Part shown: positions 36,153 to 44,476 of the stretch, piece by piece
Layout: every line of letters begins with the position of its first letter
Position numbering within the stretch: the first letter of the stretch is position 1
Origin: Bryobacterales bacterium
Lineage (GTDB): Bacteria > Acidobacteriota > Terriglobia > Bryobacterales > Bryobacteraceae
Assembly (NCBI GenBank): GCA_016716385.1
Contig: JADJWL010000009.1
Span: 62,001 to 126,000 of the forward strand
Direction of reading: 5' to 3'
DNA length: 64,000 nucleotides
The notes under the pieces: generated by a model
What the model was told of the DNA's origin: nothing
The model's input: the letters and a program-made list of their open reading frames with translations, nothing else
Database searches by the model: none
Translations under genes and position numbers: made by a program

Positions 36153-37453
36153 ACACGAAGCACAGGGCGTTATCCCGCAGGACGTTTCTCCGCGGCGCCG
36201 GCGTCACCATGGCCTTGCCGTGGCTGGAGTCGCTCTCCGCGGCCACCACCGCGCCGCCCCAACGCTTTGCCGTGCTGTTCATGGGCACGGGCATCAGTCC
36301 GGGACGCTGGTGGGCGAAGGGATCGGGCGCCGGGATGGAGTTGAGCGAATCGCTGGCGCCGCTCGAACCGCTCAAGTCGAAGATCAACGTCATCGACGGC
36401 CTGTTCAACAAGTTCGCGACGGGACAGGGGATTCATCCGGCGATGACCGGCAACCTGCTCTCAGGCGTGCCGATCCGCAAAGGTTCGATCATCCAGGGCG
36501 GCATCACCCTGGACCAGGTGCTGGCCAACCGCATCGGGCAGGAGACGCCGCAGCCCAGCATGGTGCTGGCGTGCGAGCGGGCCATGACCGGCTTCCACGA
36601 GACGAACTTCTCGAACGCCTACAGCTCGCACATTTCCTGGCAGAGCGCGGCATCGCCCGTGCCGAACGAAATGTACCCGTCGCTGGCCTTCGACAGCCTG
36701 TTCGAGAACAGCGGCACGCTGCGCAACACGAGCGTCCTGGACCGCGTGAAGGATCACGCCGTCGCGCTCAGCGGCAGGATCAGTTCCACGGACAAACTCA
36801 AGCTGGAAGAGTATCTCGCGAGCGTCCGCGAGGTGGAACGCAGCATTGAGCGGATGCGGGCGGACAAGGACAAGGCCGAGACGAAGGCCCGCGACACGGC
36901 GCGCCCGTTGTTCGCGATGGAGCGTCCGCGGGACGGCCTGCCGGAAGACATCCGCGACCACATCCGCCTGATGTGCGACATCATCGCCCTCGGCTTTCAG
37001 ACCGATAAGACCCGCGTCGCCTCGCTGTTGCTGGCCCGCGACCTGTCCGCGCTCTACTATCCGTTCCTCGGCGTGAGCAAGCAGCATCACGGCGCGTCGC
37101 ATTACGACACCGAAGATGACTACCGGAAGATCGTGCACTTCCACGTGACCCAGTTGGCCTACCTGGCCCAGCGCCTGGACGCGATGCCGGAAGGAGAGGG
37201 CACCGTGCTGGACCAGAGCTGTCTGCTGTTCCTCTCGAACATGTGGTCCGGGACGAAGCACGACAACAAGAAGGTGCCGGTGGTCACAATCGGCGGCCTG
37301 GGGGGCAAGCTGGAGACCGGCAGAGCGCTGGACTATTCCGGGGCGGGCGACGACAACCGCAAGCTGTGCAGCCTGTACCTGGGCATCCTGGACCGGATGG
37401 GCGTCCAGATGGCGCAGTTCGGCGACGCCGAGACGCCGCTGGCCGGGTTCTGA
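36149..37453 (+). CDS. DUF1552 protein, Tat-exported
   Basis: This 434-aa protein has a clear twin-arginine leader (LSRRTFLRGAGVTMALPWLESL). DUF1552 hallmarks are FAVLFMGTGISPGRWW, INVIDGLFNKFATGQGIHP, SCLLFLSNMWSGTKHDNKKVPVV and the closing NRKLCSLYLGILDRMGV. It resembles an alkaline-phosphatase-like or sulfatase-like fold, but the reaction is unknown. It is always found next to a DUF1592 cytochrome, as here with an ATGA overlap, so the two likely form one periplasmic complex. It is convergent with the response regulator gene. Confidence 0.88.
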   Translation: MNTKHRALSRRTFLRGAGVTMALPWLESLSAATTAPPQRFAVLFMGTGISPGRWWAKGSGAGMELSESLAPLEPLKSKINVIDGLFNKFATGQGIHPAMTGNLLSGVPIRKGSIIQGGITLDQVLANRIGQETPQPSMVLACERAMTGFHETNFSNAYSSHISWQSAASPVPNEMYPSLAFDSLFENSGTLRNTSVLDRVKDHAVALSGRISSTDKLKLEEYLASVREVERSIERMRADKDKAETKARDTARPLFAMERPRDGLPEDIRDHIRLMCDIIALGFQTDKTRVASLLLARDLSALYYPFLGVSKQHHGASHYDTEDDYRKIVHFHVTQLAYLAQRLDAMPEGEGTVLDQSCLLFLSNMWSGTKHDNKKVPVVTIGGLGGKLETGRALDYSGAGDDNRKLCSLYLGILDRMGVQMAQFGDAETPLAGF

Positions 37454-37486
37454 GCATTCAAGTGACCCCCTGGACAATCCCGCCAG

Positions 37487-38044
37487 TCAAGTGTGGGGCG
37501 GGTACTTGGCGAGCTTCCGCTGCAGGGAACGGCGGTGGAGGCCCAGAAGCTTGGCGGCTTGTGAGATGTTGCCATCGCAATCGGCCAGGACCCTCTGTAT
37601 GTGTTCCCACTCAACGCGCGCGAGACTGGGGACACTGGTGGGGGTGTCGTCCCCGATAGGGCTGGGTTCACCGTTGTCGTGGGAGCGGTATGCGGCGAGG
37701 ATGTCGTCGGCGTCGGCGGGCTTGCTGAGATAGTGCGCGGCGCCAAGCCGCGTAGCGGCGATCGCCGTAGCAATGCTGCCATAACCAGTGAGGACGATGA
37801 CGCAAATGGTCTCGTCGATCTGAAGGATCTCCTGCACGATGTCGAGTCCGCCCATGCCGGGGAGCCGGAGGTCCACGATAGCGAGATCCGGGGCGGACTG
37901 CCGGCAGAACTCGATGGCGGCGGGGCCATCCGCGGCGGCCGCGGCGCGCCAGCCACGATCCTGCAGCGCCCGGCAAAGACGGCTACGAAAGACCTCGTTG
38001 TCGTCTACAACGAGAGCCAGACTCTCGCTGTGTGTACACGTCAT
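37487..38044 (-). CDS. RegA/PrrA-type response regulator
   Basis: The 185-aa protein has a receiver domain with VVDDNE, phosphoacceptor D58 (LAIVDLRLPGMGG), VLTGYGS and LSKPAD. A linker leads to a C-terminal Fis-type helix-turn-helix (DCDGNISQAAKLLGLHRRSLQRKLAKY). This is the RegA/PrrA/ActR architecture, without an AAA+ domain. In Proteobacteria, RegA controls redox-dependent genes such as those for respiration and electron sinks. Its ATG overlaps the kinase stop (ATGA), so the pair is one operon. The gene itself is intact. Confidence 0.9.
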   Translation of the reverse strand: MTCTHSESLALVVDDNEVFRSRLCRALQDRGWRAAAAADGPAAIEFCRQSAPDLAIVDLRLPGMGGLDIVQEILQIDETICVIVLTGYGSIATAIAATRLGAAHYLSKPADADDILAAYRSHDNGEPSPIGDDTPTSVPSLARVEWEHIQRVLADCDGNISQAAKLLGLHRRSLQRKLAKYPPHT

Positions 38045-39359
38045 GCGTAGACTCGGTCCAGCCGGCCGGCTGCGACATCCACCGGGAGTTCGAGAGTGGC
38101 GCGGGTGCCGGCGCCCTGTTCCGATTCGTAGGTCAAAGAGCCGCCGAGGCGTTCAGCAACGGTGCGGGCGAGAAACACGCCGAGTCCCATCCCGTTCCCG
38201 GGTTCCTTGGAGGTGAAGAATGGCTCGCCAATGCGCCGGAGAACTTCGGGTGACATCCCGTGGCCGCGGTCCTCAATGACGAAACGGAGCCCGCCGCCGG
38301 CTCCGGACTCCAGGGTCATGGCCGCGTGTTCGGAGCCGGCTTCAAGCCCGTTCCTGATCAGCGCCGACAGCGCCTGAACCACGGCGTGGCGCGGGATACG
38401 AAGTCTGCGAGGCGGCGCGGGGGCGGTGACCATGATGCGCAGACGGTCGCCGAATGAAGACTGCAATGAGTCCAGAAGGTCGGTGGCCGCAACGCTCTCA
38501 ATCGCCTCGCCGGCCGGTTCCGCCCCTCGACACTCATCCGCTGGAGGATCTCGCGGCAGCGTTCGACTTCCTGCCGGATCAGCCGGCTGTCTGCGCCGAT
38601 GGCCGGGCCCAGGGAGTTCTGCGCAGCAAGCCGCTCCAGTTCCCTGGCCACGATCGCAATCGTCCCGAGCGGCGTACTGAGTTCGTGAGCGGCTCCCGCG
38701 GCGAGGGTCACGAGTGAGGCAAGACGATCCTTGCGGGCCAACTGCTCCTGCATGGTGAGCAGTGACTCCTCGTGATCACGCAGAAGTGAGGAGATTCTGG
38801 CTGCATAGGTGGCAACCAGAACAACGGCGATGACGAAACTGATCCACATGCCGGGGAAGTGGAGGTCGCCGTGATGGTGCAGTCCGAGCCGGGGCACGGG
38901 GCGAGAGGCCCAGAAGAGGGCCCCGAAGCAGACGATGGAAAGGGCGCCAAGAGCCCAGGTCTGGCGCACGGAGAGAATGGCGGCGGCGAGGGCGATGTGA
39001 ATCAGGTAGAGAACCGTGAAGGGGTTCGACGGGCCGCCTCCGAGCATGAGGAGCGCCGTGAGGCCGAGGGTATCGAGGCAGAACACCCAGCCGACGAGAG
39101 ATGCCGTTGGGATTTTGAACGAGCCGCCGGACACACGACGGGCCAGAAGGATGTTGCTCGCCAGGACAAGGAGCGGCACCGGGGCCATCCAGGCAAGCGG
39201 GAGGTCAAGGCCAAGCACGAGGGCGGCGAACAGGGCAACGGCGACCTGGCCTGCCGCCATGCCATAGCGCAAGCGGACAATCCAGGGGAGCGCAATCCGA
39301 GACGCGGTCTCGGGTCTCTTTGCGGACGGGGTCTGCACCGGGAAGCTTCCTCTCTCCAT
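38041..39359 (-). pseudogene. RegB/PrrB-type redox sensor kinase, single-base frameshift
   Basis: From ATG 39359 the first 279 residues give six membrane helices, the quinone-type motif GGGPSNPF (about 107-114), and the H-box AAGAAHELSTPLGTI with H225. They also include a Cys at 268 in VERCREIL; in RegB the redox Cys lies at the matching place. The frame is lost at GGGG (38523-38526 on the plus strand as CCCC). One more G gives VEGAEPAGEAIESVAATDLLD and leads into the ATPase domain (N-box LIRNGLEAG, GHGMSPEVL, GMGLGVFLARTV) ending at 38041. All parts are otherwise intact, so sequencing error or a recent mutation are both possible. It partners with the regulator just downstream. Confidence 0.88.
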
Positions 39360-39432
39360 GCTACGAGTTCGCCGGAGGATGCGGCCTGCGGCAAATTGCC
39401 GCAGGCGGAGAGCCCTCCGCAAACCTTCAGAA

Positions 39433-39760
39433 GCTGAGGCTGTGCGGAAAGTGACCGAAGCGGCTCGACCGCTGACCGCGATCCGGGCGGGCCTGCGCGA
39501 GTGGGATCCTGGGGAGAACCGGTGGGACCTGATCGTAGCGGCAAACGTCCACACGCTGGTTGTGGAGCAGGCGGACCGGATTGTTCGTGCGTTGAAGCCC
39601 GGCGGCCTGCTGGTGGTGGAGGGATTTCATGCCGACGTACGCGCTGCGACGAAGTGCGTCTCTGCGCATCCTGCGCTATGAGGACACAATGGACGTTGGG
39701 CGGCGCACCCCTGGGCCGCCCGAGGCTCCCTCACGGGTTCATTTGTTGGCTGTCAAGGAT
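39433..39760 (+). pseudogene. Remnant of a SAM-dependent methyltransferase
   Basis: A frame from about 39433 reads EWDPGENRWDLIVAANVHTL, then ADRIVRALKPGGLLVVEGFHADV. This is the second half of a class I methyltransferase (post-motif I to motif III). It then shifts, and the next frame gives LRILRYEDTMDVGRRTP and VHLLAVKD, the usual C-terminal strands. The SAM-binding N-terminal half is missing, replaced by the kinase promoter region. It is truncated and frameshifted, hence non-functional. The rest of the stretch 39761-39859 shows nothing. Confidence 0.55.
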
Positions 39761-39859
39761 CCTGCGACGGGCCACCAGGCCGGGCTTTGGGCAATCCTGG
39801 CTGCAGTCTGTCGCCGGCTGGTTCGTTCCTCCACCGTCTTGACCGAACTGCGTGAGGCC

Positions 39860-41140
39860 TCATTTCACCGGATAATCGATCGCCGCCTCGCGCCATGGCG
39901 TTCCAGCGCGGCCGTTGAAATCGAACAGGATCTTGCCCGCGCGGAGCGTCATCTCGCAGCCCAGACGCTGGCGGCCCGTGATGCGGCCGCCGCGGACGTC
40001 CACGAAGCCGAAATCGCCGGTGTCGAGGCGCAGGACCGCGATATCCGCTTCCGCTCCCGGGGCGATCTGGCCGAGTTCCGGCCGCTTCACCTGGGTCGCG
40101 GGATTCGTCGTCGACATCCGGATCACCTCGTCCAGCGGCGCCCCCAGCGCCAGGAACTTCGACATCACGTTCAACATGTCGATCATCGAGCCGTTGACCG
40201 AATTGGCGTGCAGGTCCGTGGAGATGGAGTCGGGATAGAAGCCCTGCTTGGCCATCGGCTCGGCGTAGCGGAAATAGAAGCTGCCGCCGCCGTGGCCGAC
40301 GTCGAATTTCACGCCGCGGCGGCGTGCCTCGTGCAGGTAGTCCATCACCTTTTCGTTCTCGTCGATGAGCGGGGCCGGGACGCGGAAGAAATGCGTGCTC
40401 ATGTCGCCGGGGCGGAAAATGTCGAGCACCATCTGCTGATAGGGCTTGCCGGGGAGGAACGAGCCGTAGTCGACCATCACGGGGAGGTCGGCCAGCTTGC
40501 CCGCTTCGACGGCTTTCTCGACGGAGACGAACGAAGCGGCGCGCCAGTGGGCGGACTTGATACCGACGATGACGTCGCGGTGCTTGCGGGCAAACTCGGC
40601 CGTGACCTCGGGTTGCATGTCGACGGGATTCTGCTCGACCTCGTTGTTCAACATGCCGGTTCCGACGATGTTGAGCATGGCCAGGACGCGGACCTTGGAG
40701 CGATCGATGATGCGGCGCTGGAAGTCCGGGAAACTGCGCCAGCCGGCGGTTCCGGCGTCGACGACGGTGGTGACGCCGGCGCGGAGGCAGGTGTCGTCTG
40801 GATTGACGCTGCTGGAGGCGTCGTACAGGGTGCCGGGGGCGGAGTGGGTGAAGACGTGGACGTGGATGTCGACCAGGCCGGGGGTGACGTAGAGTCCGGC
40901 GACGCGGATGGTTTTGCGGGCTTCGGAGGGCGGGATGCGGTCGGCGACGGCGGCGATGCGGCCGTCGCGGATGGCGACGTCCTTGACGGCGTTGACGCCG
41001 TTTTTGGGGTCGATGACGTGGCCGCCCTGAAGCAGCAGGTCATAGCGCGGCGCCTGGGCGGCGAGCAGAGACGGAAGCAGGCAGAGGGCCGCCAGCGCGG
41101 TGGGGCGGACCAGGGAAACGGCGACGCGGGACGTTTGCAT
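39860..41140 (-). CDS. Exported amidohydrolase/deacetylase-family protein
   Basis: This 426-aa protein has a signal peptide (TALAALCLLPSLLAAQ). A dihydroorotase-like metallo-hydrolase domain follows: the HxH pair in VDIHVHVF, the likely carboxylated Lys in VGIKSAHW, DVGHGGGSF and STDLHANS, and the late strand GAEADIAVL. It probably deacetylates or hydrolyses a cyclic amide; the substrate is unknown. The start at 41140 is chosen because the upstream in-frame ATG at 41173 precedes a TATACT -10-like hexamer (41170-41165) and a GCGAGG site lies just before 41140. Confidence 0.85.
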   Translation of the reverse strand: MQTSRVAVSLVRPTALAALCLLPSLLAAQAPRYDLLLQGGHVIDPKNGVNAVKDVAIRDGRIAAVADRIPPSEARKTIRVAGLYVTPGLVDIHVHVFTHSAPGTLYDASSSVNPDDTCLRAGVTTVVDAGTAGWRSFPDFQRRIIDRSKVRVLAMLNIVGTGMLNNEVEQNPVDMQPEVTAEFARKHRDVIVGIKSAHWRAASFVSVEKAVEAGKLADLPVMVDYGSFLPGKPYQQMVLDIFRPGDMSTHFFRVPAPLIDENEKVMDYLHEARRRGVKFDVGHGGGSFYFRYAEPMAKQGFYPDSISTDLHANSVNGSMIDMLNVMSKFLALGAPLDEVIRMSTTNPATQVKRPELGQIAPGAEADIAVLRLDTGDFGFVDVRGGRITGRQRLGCEMTLRAGKILFDFNGRAGTPWREAAIDYPVK

Positions 41141-41164
41141 ATTCGGGGCCTCGCAGGTGCGGAC

Positions 41165-41170
41165 AGTATA
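41165..41170 (-). promoter_or_regulatory. -10-like TATACT of the amidohydrolase gene
   Basis: TATACT reads toward the amidohydrolase and would start transcription about 18 bases before ATG 41140, leaving room for the GCGAGG ribosome site. No clear -35 is seen. It shares a 78-base divergent region with the promoter of the sulfatase gene. Confidence 0.5.
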
Positions 41171-41204
41171 CATGAAGGCGGAAGAAAAGTCGGGCGGGCT
41201 TCGC

Positions 41205-41210
41205 TATACT
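41205..41210 (+). promoter_or_regulatory. -10-like TATACT, leaderless start of the sulfatase gene
   Basis: TATACT ends 8 bases before ATG 41219, so the mRNA would begin at the ATG itself. No -35 hexamer or Shine-Dalgarno is present. Confidence 0.5.
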
Positions 41211-41218
41211 GAGTGCCC

Positions 41219-42580
41219 ATGGAAGGCATGACGCGCCGCCGCTGGATGGCAGCCGCCGCGGCTCCGTTGCTCGCGCGGGGACAGACCACGCGGCCACCGA
41301 ATATTGTTCTGATCGTTGCCGATGACCTGGGGTATGCGGACCTCGGCTGCTACGGGCACCGGCTGAACCGGACGCCGCACCTCGACCGGCTTGCCGCCGA
41401 AGGAATCCGGTTCACGGACTTCTATGTGTCCTGGCCCGCCTGCACGCCTTCGCGCTCCAGCATCCTGACCGGCCGCTATCCGCAGCGCAACGGCCTGTAC
41501 GACATGATCCGGAACAATGAGGTGAACTGGAAGCACCAGTTCACCGAGGAGGAGTACGCCGTTTCTCCGGAGATGGCGCTGGGGCTCGATCTGCGTGAGA
41601 TCACGATCGCGCAGGTGCTGAAGCAGGCGGGCTACACGACCGGCGTCGTCGGGAAGTGGGACTCCGGGCGCGCGCGCCGCTTCCTGCCATTGCAGCGCGG
41701 GTTCGACTTCTTCTACGGCTTCGCCAATACGGGGATCGATTACTATACGCACGAGCGGTACGGCGTGCCGTCGATGTTCCGGGGCAATGAACGCATCAAG
41801 GAGTCCGGCCACGCGACGGACCTGTTCCGGAGGGAGTCGCTTCGGTTCATCGACCAGGCGGGTTCGCGGCCCTTCTTCCTCTACGTCCCGTTCAACGCCC
41901 CCCATGGGGCATCGACGTTCGACCGCGACGCCCGCCAGGCGCCGGAGGAATATCTGAGAAAATTTCCTGGCGATCCGAGAGCGCAGTACCGCGCGTGGGT
42001 CACGCATCTGGATGACGCCGTGGGCGAGATCCTCGCGACGCTGCGGAAGCGCGGATTGGAAGACAATACGCTGGTACTGTTCACCTCAGACAACGGCGGG
42101 AGCGCGCGGGACAGCAACGCTCCCTTGCGGGGCGGCAAGGCGCAGATGTTCGAAGGCGGCATTCGGGTCCCGCTGGTGGCGCGCTGGCCGGGACGGATTC
42201 CGGCGGGCAAGGTGAGCCACGTGTTTGCGACGACCCTCGAATTCTTCCCGACCTTTGCGAAGATCGCGGGGGGAACGCTGCCGGCGGGCACACCGCTCGA
42301 CGGCGTGGATTTTCTTCACACACTGCGTGGGGATCCGGCGCCGGTCCGGAGCGGGATGTTCTGGCAGAGGCGCGGCGATAAGGCGGCGCGCACGGGCAAC
42401 TGGAAGTGGGTGGAATCGGAGCGCGGCGGCGGGCTGTTCGATCTGTCCACCGATATCGGCGAAGAGAAGGATCTGTCGCACGAGCGCCCTGCGGACCTGG
42501 CCCGGGTCAAAGGCGAGTGGCAGCGGTGGCGGAAGGAGATGGACGCCGCCGAGCCGCGGGGCCCGTTCCGGGATTATTGA
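41219..42580 (+). CDS. Sulfatase, exported
   Basis: The 453-aa sulfatase has a leader MTRRRWMAAAAAPLLARG. Metal ligands are in PNIVLIVADDLGYADLGCYG. The modification motif CTPSRSSILTGRYP has C75 as the formylglycine residue, and the late metal motif is FTSDNGGS. It removes sulfate groups from sugars or other esters in the periplasm after activation by a formylglycine-generating enzyme, which is not in this window. ATG 41219 fits the TATACT 8 bases upstream as a leaderless start; ATG 41228 is an alternative. It converges on the membrane protein gene with 1 base between stops. Confidence 0.9.
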   Translation: MEGMTRRRWMAAAAAPLLARGQTTRPPNIVLIVADDLGYADLGCYGHRLNRTPHLDRLAAEGIRFTDFYVSWPACTPSRSSILTGRYPQRNGLYDMIRNNEVNWKHQFTEEEYAVSPEMALGLDLREITIAQVLKQAGYTTGVVGKWDSGRARRFLPLQRGFDFFYGFANTGIDYYTHERYGVPSMFRGNERIKESGHATDLFRRESLRFIDQAGSRPFFLYVPFNAPHGASTFDRDARQAPEEYLRKFPGDPRAQYRAWVTHLDDAVGEILATLRKRGLEDNTLVLFTSDNGGSARDSNAPLRGGKAQMFEGGIRVPLVARWPGRIPAGKVSHVFATTLEFFPTFAKIAGGTLPAGTPLDGVDFLHTLRGDPAPVRSGMFWQRRGDKAARTGNWKWVESERGGGLFDLSTDIGEEKDLSHERPADLARVKGEWQRWRKEMDAAEPRGPFRDY

Positions 42581-42581
42581 A

Positions 42582-43298
42582 TTACTGGCGGTCGTCCAGC
42601 ACCCCGCCCCGCGTATCCCGGTACCAGGGCTTCTTGAACCGCATCATGTTGGCGAAGGAACGGTTCGGGTTGAGGAAGCCGCGTACGACCGCGCGCACGG
42701 CCGGATTGCCCACCCGGCCCTCGATCGGCTTCACGACAAACCGGTCGAGCGCGTCCTCCATCACCATGACAGCCATCCCGCCGACCGGCGTCACGACCAA
42801 GTCCACGGCTCCGGCGGTTCCGGGGCGCATCCCGACATTCCCCAGGGTCGCTTCACTGACCGGACCGACTTCAAACTGCGCACTGTACAGGGCCGAGAAG
42901 GCGAATGCGCGGGTCCGGCTGCGCCAGTAGAGCGTTGACGAGCCGAACTCGCTGTTGCGGTAGACCGGATCGTTGTGGACCTGGATATAGCCGGTCACGG
43001 CTCCCATGAACGAGTGTCCGACGTAGTTGACGATGAACGGATCGCCGTCGTGCCAGCTTCGGAGACCGCGGACCGAGCGGTGGTAGTCCTTGAAGAACGG
43101 ACCCTTCAGATTGGCGCGCGTTTGTTCTTCGGTGGAGATGCGGAAGCTGTGCTGGATGCCCAGAAACAGCCCGGACTGGAGGAGCGCCGGACGCCACTGG
43201 AAGCCCTCGCCACGGTCGTCCCTTTCGGTGTCGCGCGCGGAGGGGAGCGCCTGAAGTGGAATTGCCAGAAAAAAGAGCGTACTGAGGAGCAGCTTCAT
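42582..43298 (-). CDS. Exported protein of unknown function, possibly outer-membrane
   Basis: The 238-aa protein has a signal peptide (LLLSTLFFLAIPLQALP). The body contains FIVNYVGHSFMGAVTGYIQ, a pattern faintly like DUF3943 outer-membrane proteins (NYvxHpyxG), then alternating aromatic strands and repeated Gly-rich segments (VTPVGGMAVMVMED). I do not recognise a catalytic motif. It is probably a small beta-barrel or a membrane-associated protein. The gene stands alone between the sulfatase gene and the tRNA-Lys gene. The 90 bases upstream contain a short CCGGA/TCCGG hairpin (43335-43350). Confidence 0.7.
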   Translation of the reverse strand: MKLLLSTLFFLAIPLQALPSARDTERDDRGEGFQWRPALLQSGLFLGIQHSFRISTEEQTRANLKGPFFKDYHRSVRGLRSWHDGDPFIVNYVGHSFMGAVTGYIQVHNDPVYRNSEFGSSTLYWRSRTRAFAFSALYSAQFEVGPVSEATLGNVGMRPGTAGAVDLVVTPVGGMAVMVMEDALDRFVVKPIEGRVGNPAVRAVVRGFLNPNRSFANMMRFKKPWYRDTRGGVLDDRQ

Positions 43299-43388
43299 GG
43301 TCCGATCACCTTAGTTATGCGGCAACCGGAGGGGAATCCGGCCTCGAGCGCCGCAGGCTACTGCGACTTCCGGCAGGAAGATGCGATC

Positions 43389-43464
43389 TGGTGAGCGCGG
43401 AAGGAATCGAACCTTCAACCTAGTGATTAAGAGTCACTTGCTCTGCCAATTGAGCTACGCGCCC
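43389..43464 (-). tRNA. tRNA-Lys (anticodon CTT), CCA encoded
   Basis: On the minus strand the acceptor GGGCGCG (43464-43458) pairs with CGCGCTC (43399-43393) with one G-U. The D arm is GCTCAATTGGCAGAGC, the anticodon loop is ACTCTTAAT (anticodon CTT) and the T arm contains GGTTCGATTCC. The discriminator is A, with CCA encoded at 43391-43389. It is a standard tRNA with its own -10 at 43480-43475. Confidence 0.95.
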
Positions 43465-43474
43465 ACTCCTGGAC

Positions 43475-43480
43475 AGTATA
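43475..43480 (-). promoter_or_regulatory. -10-like TATACT of tRNA-Lys
   Basis: TATACT reads toward the tRNA and ends 10 bases before its 5' end, leaving almost no leader. No good -35 is visible. Confidence 0.45.
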
Positions 43481-43506
43481 ACAAACCAGTCGCCAGCCAT
43501 GGGGTG

Positions 43507-43512
43507 TATACT
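43507..43512 (+). promoter_or_regulatory. -10-like TATACT, leaderless start of the PIG-L gene
   Basis: TATACT ends 9 bases before ATG 43522, so transcription should begin at about the ATG. There is no Shine-Dalgarno between them. Confidence 0.5.
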
Positions 43513-43521
43513 GGCGTTTCG

Positions 43522-44475
43522 ATGCACCGGCGCACCTTCCTTTCGACAGCGGTCCTGGGCACGGCTGCCCGGCTCTCCGGCCAGACCTGGATCAACACTT
43601 ACGCTCCCAACGCCCCGGGCGACATTGTCGTCGAGCGGGCGCAGCCCGGCAAGCCCCACGCGGGCAAGGTGCTGGCGGCGATCCAGCCCCATTCCGACGA
43701 TATTCCGATCTTTTCAGCAGGCACCGTGGCCAAACTGGTCAACGAGGGCTACACGGGCTACCTGATCCGGATGACGAACGACGACATGGCCGGACCAGGG
43801 ACGGTCGGCGACACTGTGCTGGCCAATGAGAGGGACAACGTCGAGGTGGCCCGGGTGCTGGGGCTGAAGCAGGTGTTCGATTTGAACTACTCGAACCACC
43901 AGATGGATAACGAATCGCGGCTGGAGATCCGGGCGCGGCTGATCTTTCTCATCCGGCTGCTGAAGATCGACACGGTGGTGTGCTACGACCCCTGGGCCCC
44001 GTACGAAGAGAACCCGGACCACTACGTCACGGCCCAGAGCGTAGAAGCCGCCTGCTGGATGGCCGGCGGCGGCAAGGACTATCCGGAGCATTTTGCGGCG
44101 GGTCTGCGCCCGCACTCAGTCCGGGAGAAGTACTATTTTGCGCGCGGGCCGCAGTTGGTGAACCGCGTCGTGGATATCACGACGACGATCGAGACGAAGG
44201 TGGAATCGAACGTGGTGAACATCGCGCAGGGTCCGGCGGGACGGCACGGGTCGGCGTTGCGGGCGCGGCTGGCGCGCGAGGGCAAGCGGCTGCCGCTGTT
44301 GGGCAAGGACGACGCCACGGCCGACCGGGAGTACATCAAGCAGTTCGTGCTGGACCGGGATCGCGAGTTCGGGAAACGCTTCGGCGTGGAGTGGGCCGAA
44401 CCGTATCACTACATTGGACCGCCTGAGCCTGCCGTGCAGAAGTACATTGAGCAGCACGCGCGGCCGGCCCGCTGA
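43522..44475 (+). CDS. PIG-L family deacetylase, exported
   Basis: This 317-aa protein has a short Tat-like leader (HRRTFLSTAVLGTAARLSG). A GlcNAc-type deacetylase fold follows, with the zinc motif AIQPHSDDIPIF (PHxDD), NDDMAGPG, and the third ligand ENPDHYVTAQ. Family members remove N-acetyl groups from GlcNAc-containing substrates. It would act in the periplasm, perhaps on cell-wall or glycan sugars. The start at 43522 fits the TATACT 9 bases upstream; the longer frame from 43381 runs through the tRNA and is excluded. It converges with the sulfatase gene at 44477. Confidence 0.88.
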   Translation: MHRRTFLSTAVLGTAARLSGQTWINTYAPNAPGDIVVERAQPGKPHAGKVLAAIQPHSDDIPIFSAGTVAKLVNEGYTGYLIRMTNDDMAGPGTVGDTVLANERDNVEVARVLGLKQVFDLNYSNHQMDNESRLEIRARLIFLIRLLKIDTVVCYDPWAPYEENPDHYVTAQSVEAACWMAGGGKDYPEHFAAGLRPHSVREKYYFARGPQLVNRVVDITTTIETKVESNVVNIAQGPAGRHGSALRARLAREGKRLPLLGKDDATADREYIKQFVLDRDREFGKRFGVEWAEPYHYIGPPEPAVQKYIEQHARPAR

Positions 44476-44476
44476 G

